Of a stretch of DNA of 64,000 nt, positions 1-12,238 are shown one piece after another. The first letter of the stretch is position 1. Every line of letters starts with the position of its first letter. The DNA is from Sclerodactyla briareus. Lineage: Eukaryota; Echinodermata; Holothuroidea; Dendrochirotida; Sclerodactylidae. Below the pieces are notes generated by a model. It searched no databases. It worked only from the letters and a program-made list of their open reading frames with translations, and was not told the origin of the DNA. Location of the stretch: the NCBI GenBank assembly GCA_026419785.1, contig JAODTK010004743.1, forward strand, positions 372,001-436,000, read 5' to 3'. Both the position numbers and the translations under genes were made by a program.

Positions 1-218
1 AAAAATCGAGAAAGGAAAGAAAGGAATTGATTATCCCCATTAGCTGACAATGATTCCATCTCAAATTTGCAAATCTGCCTCTGAGAATCCAGCATCTCTC
101 TCCAGATTGCAGTCTTTAGGAGGGATACAGTAGGCCTATTTACTGTTCAGCTAAAGCTTGAATTGATTCCTTGGCAACAACATCAAGTTGCAGAATATGT
201 AATGTAAACATGTAATGT

Positions 219-256
219 TTGTGTGTGTGCATTGTGTGTGTGTGTGTGTGGTGTGT
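219..256. repeat. GT microsatellite
   Basis: Interrupted (TG)n tract. Confidence 0.9.
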
Positions 257-2014
257 TAGGTTTAGCTAAAATTACTCAGACAGGGGAAATGTATACTTGG
301 TATGCATGTTCTTCATTATGTTTACATGCACCTGTTGTTTGTGCAATTGATCACAAGGGGTTGGGCACAGTTAGTGGATAGGTGCGCTTGAACTTCAAGG
401 TGGTCTCCTCATTATTACCATGTCAGCTATTCTTTGTCCTTCATGGTACAGTCATTACCACCGATATTCATCCAATGTTTTGCCCTGCAATTGATATGTT
501 TTCGCACTGTTAGCATTTTCTGCACTGCGAACATCAATTTTTTGCGATATGGGGTGGGGGCGGAATTGAGGCACTCTCCTAACCCCCCTCCCGCCCGCTT
601 CATTGCAGAAAGGATGAGACGTAGTATTTTTCATTCAAAAATTTCGGTCGACCATGCCTGTCTAATCAACATAATCCAAAAATAATAAGCACTGCTGACC
701 TCTCAATAGTTGATGTTGTTGTCAAATTTAGATCTCTATACCTTTTTGGGAGAGGTCAAAGCTTCAGAGGTCTATTTCTGGTGAACATCTTCATGTATCT
801 CATATAGTTACTCATTTCACGTAGAGGCAGTGCAATCAAACAGTATTTCGTCAGGCAAAAATCTGTTAAAAAAACAAAAAAATGTGAATTTTTCAATTGT
901 CATTATTAATTTTGAAGCTGGGTCATTGACCTGATTTTAGTTACCCAATTTCACAAAACCATTTTTAACAAATTTACACACTGGTTTACAGAATACTACT
1001 TTGTATAGACCCCACCTCTATTTTCAGTCAGTACTAAAGTTTACAGAATTCTACTAGAAAAAACTACATTTTCATGTTATTATATGATATTTCCTTATGT
1101 AAATAAAGAATATGTGGAAAATGTTTTCCAAATTTTCCTTGCTATTCATTCCTGAATTGTGTGTCCATTGTTTTTTCAAGTCTTTATAATTGTCGGTTAA
1201 TGTTTGTGAATGTTAAATGGCGGTGCTTGTTCTTTGTGCTGTTTACATGATGAGAATATAAGTCATGTATAGGCCCATCAAGTTTTGTTGCACAGTTTTT
1301 TTTCGGCAGCAATTGTGTTTCGGGTTAGCGTGAGAAAACACTGGCCAAAGGGGTTCAGGATATGCCAAACTTATGTCATTTGGCGGGTAGTATGCCATCT
1401 TGCAACCCTGGGTTTATATCTTCACTCGGGGGATGATAAATTCAAATTATTTCCATTGGACTTCCCCAAGTAGTCATCTCTACATGCCTATTGCATTTTT
1501 TACTAGCCCTAAGTCCCTCCAAACTTGGTGCTTGTAGAAAACGTTCGGTTCTGACAAAATGGAGGTCATCTTGTTAATTGTCATCCGAAGTCAACTTTGT
1601 AAAATTTTGCCATTTCTCCAAACATTGTCACATCTGAACCAAACTTTGTGATGTACATGCCGCAAACTACATTTGATTTCGTGTGATATGGTTATTTTGC
1701 AGTCACCATACCATATGTCAAATTCTCATGACTTTTCAAACTTCCTCAAAAATAAAATATGACCGTGGGTAATGGATACCCTTCCAATGTCAAGAGGGGG
1801 TGACATTGTCACCCACTGATCGTAGGGATGTACACGTGGGCAACTTACCTGCCAGCAAATGTCCATCTCCGGTGAATTTCCATTTCATGATATGTCATGG
1901 TGTTAAGGATTTACCCATAGCACCACCCCCCTTCCACCTGGTAAGTTGTGCAACCATAACTGCCTGTCTACAGTGTTATGATACACAAAAGCAAGGGTGC
2001 ACTGAACCATATTT

Positions 2015-2275
2015 GTATGGCGGGGTTCCCCCCGGTCTGGAAAACCTGGAAAAGTAATGGAATTTCATCAATAAAAATCCAGACATGGAAGTTTTGAAAA
2101 TTCATGAAAAAGTTTGTTGAGTCTGGAAATTTTTCTAACAGTGTTTGCTGTGGTGCTTCGGTTCTTATTTGGATGTTCCCGTTCAGAATTCTGTGCGAGA
2201 AGAGATTTCATAGAGAAGGTCATGGATATCCTTCATTTGGTCGTGAAAAGTCATGGAACTTATTTGCCCAAATCT
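2015..2275 (+). repeat. Dispersed GGTTCCC..TGGAAAACCTGGAAAA repeat
   Basis: Begins GGGGTTCCCCCCGGTCTGG followed by AAAACCTGGAAAAGTAATGG and several CATGGAA/GTCATGGAAC words. The same word set occurs inverted at 36327-36604, where both ends of the element are visible, so this is probably a diverged copy in the opposite orientation. Confidence 0.5.
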
Positions 2276-2997
2276 GCAGGAACACTAGTATGACCTACTC
2301 CACCACCCCTGTAGTGACCTTTCGCTTGCCCAATGTCCAGAAAGCAGAACCAGCTAATGGCTCCTCTGTAATGCATAACTTATTCAATTATTTTCTGTTC
2401 TGTCTTGTTTTGTTCTCTCTGACAGCTAGTCACACAAACCAGGAAACCTGTGTATGATAGTAAAATGCTTTTAGGACTTGAAGCAATATGTATAAAATGT
2501 AGGTAAGCTTGTTGGTTCAATTCTTAGCATGGCCACTGATTGTTCCTGAATTTTGCATCCCTCTTTCCTACTTTCATGCTTTGATAGTGTGGGTGTTCCC
2601 CCAGTGTTTTCCCACCATTTTTTGGAACTCTTTGGCGACCCCCCTCCCCTCTCCACTGTTCTCTTATGAGGAAAGTTTACCTTTCCAGTGACATTTCCCA
2701 TTTCTGGTTTTATTTCTGGTGCCGTGTCTTTATCCATCACGGAAATAGGCTCCTACCTTCCGAATAATGATGAACAACATTTCCAACTTTTTCCGTGTAT
2801 CCTCATGGAAACCCTAACACTGCCGAGGATTTGCTTTGTCATGTTATGAAGTATGTTGGCAATAACATTTGACATTGTCTCATACTATAGATTGCTTTGG
2901 TTTCATAGTTAATTGTCTCTATTGGAATCAAGCTAGTTTTATGATTTACAATACCTTTACATGTACAGGTATGACTTCCTAAAGGCTTGTGCAGACT

Positions 2998-3222
2998 GTC
3001 AACATGTTGCACAATATGTTGCTGAACGAAAATGTTGACAGTGTATACAGAGCGGAAACAAGAGACAACATGTTGCGACACATGTGGTGCAACTTGTTGC
3101 CAATAATTCAAAATCTAATTATTGGCAACATGTTTCGGAGTCTATTATTGATCAAATACAAAAGGATTGTGTCCAGATATGTTTTCGCACATTTGCCCTG
3201 AACTTGTGCGCAACATGTTGAC
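2998..3222. mobile_element. MITE-like element with 17-19 bp terminal inverted repeats
   Basis: GTCAACATGTTGCACAA at 2998-3014 is matched inverted at 3204-3222 (TTGTGCGCAACATGTTGAC), giving a 225-bp non-coding element. Inside are more CAACATGTTGC palindromes and an inner inverted repeat, TTGCCAATAATT / AATTATTGGCAA around 3097-3130. The structure is that of a non-autonomous DNA transposon. Target-site duplication is not obvious. Confidence 0.7.
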
Positions 3223-3809
3223 CCTCTACTGTGAGGCCTAAACTCATCTGTGATACTAACCAATGTCAATCAACCGTAGTAAAATATCTGAAGCTCTGTC
3301 CCCATGGTCACTTTGAGGGTTTTCCAGAGATGAAGTATGACTCTATTCATAATGAAGAAGCATATATGAACCTATTTGTCCGAAGCCCATCCTCATACAA
3401 CATTCCTTGCAGAATTAGAGACAATCCAAAAATTTGTGTCTCGATTTCTATGTACAGTATATCATGCAATATTGCGCAACACAACATTCCACAACAAGAA
3501 GTGACATCAGGTTAGTACAACCCAACAATTTTATTTTTGTTTCCTCTTCAAAATTTGAATGTTAATTTATCATTCAAGAATCGATCAGTTTTGACTTCCA
3601 GTTCACTGTGATGAGATGATATGTTGTGCCCTTCATTCAACGTGAAAAAAAAAACATGTCAACAGCTTCAGCAGTTTTTTCAACATGAAAACAATAGGAT
3701 ACATAAGGAATTGTTTACTGTCGTTTTTGTCACATATTTAATGACATTATTGTGCAGTAGTACTGCTTTTACTTGTGCAATACGCAAAGATTGTTAACTC
3801 ACAACTGTG

Positions 3810-4212
3810 GAGTACAATAACTTCGCAACGATAATGTATCATGAGGGGGTTTGGACTCTGGATTCAGCTTGCCTTCCTTTGGTATTATACGACCCTTCAT
3901 ACTGCCCCTGAAAAAACCCATTAACTTTGCAACATATATGTATCAATGAGGGGGTTTTGACCATTGGATTCAGCATTGCCGGGGCTCGTTTGTATTATAA
4001 GACCCTTTCAATACATTCCCTGAAAAACCCTTTAACTTTGCACAGAGATGTGTCATGAGGGGGTTTGGACTTAAGGGATTCAAGTTTGCCTTCTGCTGTA
4101 TTGTAACCCCTTCATACAATGACCCTGAAAAAACGTTTAAACTTTGGCACCATATGATGTATCATGAGGGGGTTTAGACTAATGGAATTCAGATTGCCTT
4201 CTTCTATTATAA
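3810..4212. repeat. Tandem array, ~107-bp unit, about four copies
   Basis: The landmark ATGAGGGGGTTT recurs at 3841, 3946, 4055 and 4164. Each is followed by GGATTCA..TTGCCTTC, a TATTATA..CCCTTCATAC stretch and CCTGAAAAAACC..TTTAACTTTGCA. Copies have diverged by indels. Confidence 0.9.
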
Positions 4213-7200
4213 AGGCCCCTGCATTATAGTTAGGTAGGGTAATACATCATCCAAGCCCATTCGTGTAATTTATTGTTTTAGAGAGGCCTCATTAGCGTGA
4301 TTATGACGTAGGTGCTATTGTGTGTATATAGGAACAGGATTTATGTAGGTTTTCAGTGTTAAATTTGCTAATTGAGTCATCATTTGCATCATTTGTGTAA
4401 TATCTTAAAGTTTGGTTGAATTTTCTTCAAACTTTTGGGTATAGTTTATCTTTAGTCCCAAGATGTTTCAACATAGATGTGCGTCCCAGAGATCATTCAA
4501 TGTGTTCAATTTCCCTACAATCCTACTCATACTTCCTAAATTATGAGTTCCGTTAGATGTAGGAGTGTGGCACTGTTGGTCCTGAAATTATTCAAAATTA
4601 AAAATGGGTCAGGACGTCCAGTAATGTGTCTAATTTGCTATTTAGATAATCTGCTCATATTCCCCGCAGAACTTCTCAATAAGGTCCCCGTGACTGTCCC
4701 AGTGACTTTGAAAAGGGTCACTAGTTGTCTTTATAGTTTCATAAGCTGGCTGAAGGTAAGGCAATGGCGCTAGGTCCTGTCAGCCAATATTCTGGAGGGC
4801 TGGGGATCGTATGAGAGTGTTTAGGTCTGGAAGAATATACTTACGGAGTTTCTACATTTTGAAGTGGGGTGTTATTCGCTCATTGAATCCTGCCTCACAA
4901 CTGTACGAATTTGTTCTCTGCATGGCTTGCAGCACTTACGTCTGCCAACATTATCTGTGGGACCGCAAGTGTGAGGCGTATGACCGCAAGGTGCCGCCGT
5001 GAACAGCAACCCGCCATGAGCCTTGCAATGTTTCGAATGAGTACAATTTTCTTAGAGATGCCTCGAGGCCCAACACAGTTTGTGCAGGGCAATCAATATG
5101 ATTGAGAGTTGGTCGACTGGACGCATTACGTTTACTTATTTGAGTGTTCCACCTTTCTTCAGTAGTTCTTGGGAGAACGTTCAAAAATACCTTCGAAATG
5201 AACATTTCCTGTGCGTGTTCTTCTGCGGTTTCTCCAGTGTTGTCCCCACAACATAAGTTCACTGCTCCGAGAGCTTACGTCGATTGTGCACATCGCCTGT
5301 AAAGCTTTTGCAAGGGGCAAGAACTCTGCGTGCCGTGACCGCGAGCGATGACCGAAAACATTGCAGCCTTGACTTCTCTTTCCCCACAGTATGAGGTAGG
5401 CTTTACAATGGCACTGACGTACTGCTATTGTGTGATGAAGCAGTCCATTGTTGAACTCCTGGCAATATCAGTTCATTGGAACAAAGAATACTAACTGAGC
5501 ATTTAACATCCCCATAAATCTACACTTGTTCCAGCTCAGTGTCACCATCTGTAGTGTTCCAAATGATGCATGCATCATATCATTCCTCTCACACAAGCAA
5601 ACTTTTCATGCATTGTTCCCCACACAACTGATGACATTTCATTTTGAAAGACTCTTTATTTTTTATCATTGAACAAGACCGATGGCCTGACAACCGGTAA
5701 ATATTGTTGCCATTGTTGATGTCTCTCATTGAACCTCTAGACATGTGCCAGTTGACTATGTATATAACTGACTTGTTTCTTGACTTTCTATGTCACATCC
5801 AATTTGTCCCTCTCAAGTTCTCTATGTCCACAATATCGTCTGAAATACACAGCTCAGAGACAGTTAAGTGATACCTCTTTATGAAACCCACCATGTAATT
5901 GACATGCTGCATTAACAACGGAGGATCATACTTTTTTATATTTGGTTCTAATGTCTAATCCATGATTTCCTTTCATCGTTTAAACTATCAGTTTGCATGC
6001 TTTCAGCAATGTTTCGTGGTTTTAACAATCATCTGCATGGTATTGGTAATGCATCTTTTGAATGTAAGTGCTGCTTCTTGCATATATTCTTCCCGAAATA
6101 CTTATTGTGAAATGGCTTCCACTTGGCACCCGACACGCTTTGTATACTTGGGGCTCTCAAACGGGATAGCCCCGAAATGAATTCAACTGCTGCTTCAAGC
6201 ATTTACCTGCATTGGCCGCAATTCACCGATTTTCAACGTGTCTGCGCATGGCTCACATCCCAGGGGGGACGGGAGATTATACCCCCCCCTTTTGGCAAAG
6301 CAACTTTTCACAAAGTACTTTTTGATTCAACGGCCCGCATCCCCCACATTTTCTCACATGGATGTGCTCCACTGTGTGCTGCTCTCCCGCTACCTGTCCG
6401 GTCTCCTGCATTTTACAGATCGCGATTGACATTGAGATATCTCTGGGGAGAAACATGAATTTGCTGTTTATTATTTCATTCACCATCAAAACACCAATAC
6501 AAGCACCGATAATTGCTAGCCTCACCTCTCCTCGTTGCCATGCACAGAGCGACCGGCCGCTAAAAATTACATGCTTCAAAGTTTCACACCTTTGTTAGTT
6601 CATGGCTAGAATGGGACACCCTGGTGTTCACTGCTTGCATGAGTGGTAGCTATAAAATAGGAATGCTTGCATTGCTGACTGCAAGTATTTTACAAAAAAT
6701 ATTTGTGTGCTGATAGGTCATTCTGGGAGCTGCAGGGTCAGGAGCATATTCGAAACTTTTCATGGGGATGGCATGGACTCCTCTGAATTCCTGGAGGAAG
6801 TATCCCCGGGGCCCCCCCCCCCCTGGACAAACATACATTTTGCATGTGGCCTGCTCCATGGAAACCCGACCCCCAAATACAACCTATGGAAAACTTTGGT
6901 GCTCTCCTAACTTGAATTGAAAGGAGACTGTGGGCGTCAGCAAAATTGGGGCCCCCAGGTGGGTAGGGCCACCGTGGATTCACCCGGGGAACTTGGTAGT
7001 TACTTGTGATCATCATCCCTGGGGAGAAGGTGTCACCCTCCCCTACGAGAAATTCATGATTAGAGGCTTCCATTTTCTATCTTTTGCAACTAATTTAGTG
7101 CCAGAATATACATTTCTTTGGCAATTTGAGCTATCTGCCTTGAACTGGGAACTTGCTGCTCTAAACTGTGATAAAACAGCTTTTCTTGATTGCTGCTACG

Positions 7201-8039
7201 GCTTGCATTCAAGCCCAATATTTGCTAAGAGACTTGGTCTCAACCAATGTGAAAAAAAGGTCACCATTAGATAATAAAAACTCATCAATTAGCTTCATTC
7301 GCATCGATTATGAGACAGACGCTTTTTTTTCACACTGGTAAATACTTGCCCGCTTCTTGTTGAATTCAGTATATTTACGTACAATTTTTGTTAATTACCA
7401 AATATAATGCTCTGGATGCCTTTGCACAACAGAAAAAATTGAGGCCCTGCACATTCTCCATTTTAGAAATTTCTTTTCTTTCAACATCCATGAATTTAAC
7501 AAAATGTCAACATTCATAACTCCCTGTGGCAAGCATTGTCCGTTAGTGGGGTTGTAGGTTGCCTTAGGCAAAATGGGAAGCATTCATTAAGTTACTTTCT
7601 AAGGTCCTGGCCTGAATGAAATTCAGGAGAGATCGTGGTCACTAGGGCGTTTGTGTATGGCGTTGTCACACTTCTCTTTAGCAGGATATCTTCGAACAAT
7701 AATACAATTGCGACAAAATTTCCAGGTAGCATCAGGGGTTGGGTGAACATGAATCTGATACTCACTAATAGTTAGGTAATTAGCCTCTTTTATTTAATTT
7801 ATGGTTTAGGCTCGTTATCAATATTACCGATGAGCCGTAGATCTATGGTGACTTGTGTTGCACATGGATCGGGATCATAAGGTAGAATGACTGATTAGAT
7901 TTCCATTCCTAAATAGGTTATTAAGTTGTCTAATTTGCAATTTAATGCCAAATCAAAAAGTTCGGCGTCGTCAGATTTCACAAAACTTGGTGAATATGGT
8001 CTACTCCTCAGTCCCAAAAAATTTAACGAATATTCAGGG

Positions 8040-8320
8040 TCAATGAGGTCATATTAAATGTAACCCTTCATTGCTCATAATTTATGCGCATATCTTCAAG
8101 TTGCGGTGGATTCTCATTAAAAACCTGGTGGGTATTGTTTACCTTGATTTCCATTTTTTGTAACATTGATTCAGGTCACTGGAGGTCCTTCAACATTCTA
8201 ATTTGCATAATTTATGCATATTTGAACCTGTTTGCCGGATTTTCTTGAAACTTGGTAAATTGCCTCAATCTGCATAATGATTTAGGCATTTTAGCACATT
8301 TCCACCAACTTTTACTGTCC
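8040..8320. repeat. Dispersed TTTGCATAATTTATGCA-type repeat
   Basis: Contains CATAATTTATGCGCATAT, AATTTGCATAATTTATGCAT and TTTTCTTGAAACTTGGT, with GGTCAATGAGGTCATATT just upstream. Similar phrasing occurs at 4380-4530 and 40720-40990. It resembles repeats common in echinoderm and other marine invertebrate genomes. No coding content. Confidence 0.45.
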
Positions 8321-8502
8321 TTTAGTAGAATTGTCAATAAGCGCTCCTTTCGAATTTGAAATTGGTCACTGATTATTAGGCTGTTTTCTGTTAATTGCTA
8401 ATACCGGAATCTTGAGCGCCACACATGGCATGTCTTGTAATTGTTTGCAGCAGGGTGACTAATTAAGTAAACACTGATCGCGCAACGACCATGCGAGACA
8501 CT

Positions 8503-8520
8503 GGGGGGGGGGGGGGGGGG
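8503..8520 (+). repeat. Homopolymer G run (18 G)
   Basis: Eighteen consecutive G, immediately followed by AGG. The exact length is unreliable in any assembly. Confidence 0.85.
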
Positions 8521-9267
8521 AGGTTCGCCTTGGTAAACACTTTTAACTGATCCCAAGATATAGGAATATTGAGCTTACTTGATCTCCTTTTATTTTGTTT
8601 TGGAAATCTAAATAATTAATTATTTTTCGATACTTTGCCATATTTGCAGTTCCCTGATGCTAACGGCTTCATTTCAAACTTTAATACTATTATGAGAAAG
8701 GGGATCTAGACTTTCGAAACATGTATGCATTATACGATTTGTGTCTCCAGAGCCCAAACTCAGACACAAGTAAATTTGCTTTTCAATTTCAATCATTATA
8801 TGATTTCTTCAAATTTATGATGCGGTTTTGTAGAAATATACAGGTTGTATGTTCTGCAGGTCTACTGACTCACTCTAACGTCATGGTCACAGTGGGAGGC
8901 CATGGGCCGAATGCTATCGGTATCAAATACTCCTGTTAACGTTTCAAGTCTGCAGCCCTCATTCACTAAACACTGGGCGAGTATGACGGATCCCGGCCAC
9001 TATTCTCTATCATTATTACGGCTATCTGAACTGTCGCCACTCTCGAAGCCGAACCAATTCGTCTTATCCTTTTGGATGTTATTGATTGACAAGTATGGGG
9101 GGGTGGGCGGGGCATCTGTGAAATTCTGTGCTGGTTTGGAGGAAGTAATTTTTGTAATGGGAGTTTTGTGTGTGTGCAATGCTGACAGCCAGTTACCCCA
9201 ATGACCTTTGACACGATTGAATTATCATCTCATTACCCCTAAACCAGCTTGTTTGTGGTACATTTTC

Positions 9268-9510
9268 TCAAGTGGCATTCCAGAAATTTTGAATGCTTTC
9301 AGAACATTCAATGTCCATGTCTCGTCCCTTTGCTAATGTTTTGCTCATTTGTTCAAACACTTCCTGAGGTAGACATACTTTTGAAGTAGAAGAACTCAAA
9401 GAGCGAGTTCCGTATTCATGCCTAATGAAGCCACCGAGCTGACAACAAATATACACCTGTGCTTCTATAGGTACACTGATTTGAATTTGATTTTGCATTT
9501 GCACAATAAC
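9268..9510 (-). other. Unassigned open stretch
   Basis: About 80 codons open on the minus strand with a protein-like composition (CQLGGFIRHEYGTRSLSSS, then EVFEQMSKTLAKGRDMDIEC) and a stop after FWNAT. It lies downstream of the RUSC-like stop codon. I recognise no family. It may be a decayed mobile-element fragment or chance. Confidence 0.2.
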
Positions 9511-10477
9511 TAATGAGAACGATAAGGGAATCATGGTCTGTTTTCGTTTCATGTTCTCACCCTAGTAATGCCTTAAATGTACCCACTGTTGAAAAGTCAT
9601 TTAGCTCAGCTTTAAATATTTCTGCATCATCTTTGGAATTAACTCTCAGTTAACCTATTGACCTAGTGTATATTATAAGGTTGTAATTAATATGAAATTT
9701 GCCCAAATGACCTTTGCTACTATTAGGGCACTCGTTCATTAGAATTGATACGGTATTCAGGTGTAATCTACCTTAATCTGACTGCCTTTGATATTCCTTT
9801 TGAACCCTATACACAAGGGGAAATAAATAAGAATGGTTAGATAGTTCGTACCCCACCAGATCCTCTAATGGTGAAATTGGCTCATTGGCTGGTGGGACTG
9901 CTACGTAAAATTTGGCATATTTCATTCCCTATAATACTAGGACTCATCTGGGTGGCAAACCGGTATTATATATATTTCACCATTAATACAATAATCATGC
10001 ATTTAATATACGCTAAGAACAAGCCAACAAGACATGCCCGAAGTGCTTCACAATTCAGAACTTGTAACAGAACAGAACTTGCACCTTGATAGGAAGGAGT
10101 AGAGGGTTCTAGTGATAGGAAAATTTTAGCGAAATTATGATCTCCATAGGATTTTTGGGCGGAGAGAATCAAAGAACCTGTTTTATTAAATATTGTTCAA
10201 TTCACATACCTTGTGCAAATGTGTACTCTCCCTGTCTTCCTTTCATAATGGATAATAATAAGCCTGGCATATCCTCACATCGGAAATCCCTTCATCTGTG
10301 TTGGTTTAAATTTTTTTTGTCAATTGACATTCATATCATGATGTAGTGTTTTGGTGGGAAATACACTCTCGAATAGTATAATAGGCATCAATTTCACTCA
10401 TGCAAACTAGTAACTGCGAGAATCATATTGTTGGCCACCCTGTGTTTCCTCCTCTGTTGAAGAGAATTTGCTTCTGT

Positions 10478-10483
10478 TTTATT
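10478..10483 (-). terminator. Candidate poly(A) signal of the RUSC-like gene
   Basis: AATAAA on the minus strand, about 100 bp after the TAG stop codon. A second AATAAA lies at 10182-10187. Either could end the transcript; no transcript data are available. Confidence 0.35.
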
Positions 10484-10584
10484 CAGCTTGACGCAAACTC
10501 CATCGTATCCCATTCCTCCACAGAGACGCCCATGTGACATCCGCGTACAGCGACACACTGCTCCGATTTTGTCTCCCTCACCTT

Positions 10585-10673
10585 CTAGCTTTTTGTCTCT
10601 TCTAAGACTGGGGTTGCCGTAATTAAGGGGGGGGGGATGTCCATCCAGCAGAATAGCCAGTCTAGTGCCGTGG
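10585..10673 (-). CDS. RUSC: RUSC-like gene, SH3 domain second half and stop
   Basis: The terminal coding exon begins after a strong acceptor (TATACTCTCTGCAG). It encodes TALDWLFC, matching the DWLRC core tryptophan motif of the RUSC SH3 domain. After one frame change it reads LDGHPPPLITATPVLEETKS and stops at TAG (10587-10585). The VP..Y motif of a normal SH3 is obscured by a C9 homopolymer (10625-10636 region) that probably also carries an indel. Only ~3 residues follow the domain end, as in vertebrate RUSC proteins, where the SH3 is at the C terminus. Confidence 0.55.
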
Positions 10674-10901
10674 CTGCAGAGAGTATAGACAACCAGTAGT
10701 TACCTCATACATAACCCAAACAATCGCAGAACCTTATTGCTACTAACCTTGTAACGCAGCCATTGCTCCTGATGTTTTCGTCAGAGCTGCTGTGTGTGGA
10801 AGCAGGGACGGCATAAGTTCTCTGTCTCCATGTACACATATTTCTATTTGCCGGGTGGGATTTGCAGAGGAACCTAATATTTTGACTATGTGGTCATCTA
10901 C

Positions 10902-11006
10902 CTGGAGAATCAGGACTAGATCGTGTCGTTCGACAGTAGGTCAGGAGGCTTTCCAGATTCATACCCTGGTAGCTAACCCCTCCCCCCGGCCCATGCTGGC
11001 GCACCC
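10902..11006 (-). CDS. RUSC: RUSC-like gene, SH3 domain, first half
   Basis: A ~105-bp exon, acceptor GAGTTTGGCAACAG and donor ATTCTCCAG|GTAGAT. It encodes YESGKPPDLLS and, after a missing base or codon, ERHDLVLILQ. This is the ALYDYES..PDELSF...D.L.ILQ signature of the first half of an SH3 domain (RUSC1: RALCDHTAARPDQLSF RRGEVLRVI). The ALYDY box itself is blurred by a frame change around 10945-10960 (VSYQG in one frame, YESG in the next). SH3 domains bind proline-rich peptides; in RUSC proteins the SH3 is C-terminal, agreeing with its position here. Confidence 0.62.
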
Positions 11007-11883
11007 CTGTTGCCAAACTCGAAAAAAAAATCAGCCTGTGAGCACATTTGGGTCACTTCCTACTCAACAATGTGATAGTGGGTGTACCTTCAGAAAGTGG
11101 CAATGAAAAGAAGTAGTGCCTTGATCTGGTGCACATCAGATACCTGCTTTGCAAGGATCAAATCATTGACTTTTCTCCATATCAATCAATGGTCTTCCAG
11201 CTCTCTCAAAACGGAGTCAGCCAGTCAGTGATTCATGAGATGTTTAAAAGGTCTAAATGTTAAATGCTTGCCATCATTTGTGGAGGAATATTGAAAGAAC
11301 ATTTCATGAATATCATTAGGAAATCTAATTCTTGAGAAAAATATTGAATTATTCAAGGTAGTGGCATATCTGGCAATTCATCATATTCTCCAAGCTTGCC
11401 CTTTTGTTCATTGTGATTCTTGTACCAATAGTTATATTGTAGGAATCAGCAGATGCTTGTGGTGTGTTGTTCATGAATGAAAATGGAAAGTTTTATCGTT
11501 TCATATGCAAAGATGGTTTATGTAGTCAGTTCCTGATTTCAGTATTTTATGTGATATTTTTTACATTGTTTGTTACTGAAAATCGATTGTTTATTTCTCA
11601 TCCCAGGGTATACATGCAAAGCAACTCTTATTTTCTGTGCAATGGTGGGGTGGAGAGCCAGTTGGCTTGCACAGCGCAGCAGGCATGCTAAACATCAGCC
11701 ACATGTGGATGCACATACATGACTAACAGATCTGTAGAGATAAAATGAATTGAACCATATTAGTACCATTTTTGTTTGTTTTTTTTGGAGTGCAAGCAAT
11801 TTGTTGGGGAGTTTGGGGGAAAGGGGGAAGGGATTGGGGGAAGAGTGATATAGAAATCCCCGAATAGAAAAAGGTAACCAAGT

Positions 11884-12238
11884 GGGGGGGGGGGGGGAGG
11901 GTGGTGGGTAAGGTAACCTTGGAAAAAATGGGGGATAGGGCTTGTGTAGTGAACTTCAGAACGAGAAAACAACCAAAAGTGCAGGAACGCTATCAAATGG
12001 TGCACCTCCAAATTGGAACTGGGGTGGGGCGGGAGGAAGTGGGATGTATCGGGTGGGGGGGGGGGGGGAGGAGGGGTGGGTAAGGTACCTTGGAAAAAAA
12101 ATTGGGGATAGGAGCTTGTGTATAGTGAAACTTCAGAACGAGAAACAAACAGGGCAAGGAACGCTATCAAATGGTTTGCACCTCCAAATTGGACTGGGGT
12201 GGGGCGGAAGTGGGATGTACGGGGGGGGGGGGGGGGGG
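11884..12238. repeat. Tandem array, ~170-bp unit, each led by a G run
   Basis: G runs at 11884-11897, 12055-12068 and 12221-12238 each head a unit containing GGGTAAGGTA.CCTTGGAAAAA, CTTCAGAACGAGAAA.AA, GGAACGCTATCAAATGG and CACCTCCAAATTGGA. Spacing is 171 and 166 bp. The long proline-rich open stretch on the minus strand is a by-product of the C runs, not a gene. Confidence 0.9.

Larger units (their letters stand above)
1..10477. other. Intergenic, repeat-rich region downstream of RUSC-like gene
   Basis: No convincing coding exon on either strand. It holds a GT microsatellite, a MITE-like element, a ~107-bp tandem array, dispersed repeats of the TTTGCATAATTTATGCA style and an 18-base G run (8503-8520), listed separately. 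The 4.9-5.4 kb part is GC-richer and has overlapping open stretches on both strands but no recognisable protein. Confidence 0.6.

Noticed and set aside
4895..5262. Overlapping open stretches on both strands in a GC-richer patch
   Set aside because: No motif recognised on either strand, no splice sites, and no sign of an RNA gene; possibly a decayed repeat.
10880..10902. SH3 exon continuing past CAG|GTAGAT as VDDHIVKI
   Set aside because: Attractive because of the VDD match, but it lacks the SH3 tryptophan, which appears instead in the next exon after a strong acceptor; the donor explains the break.
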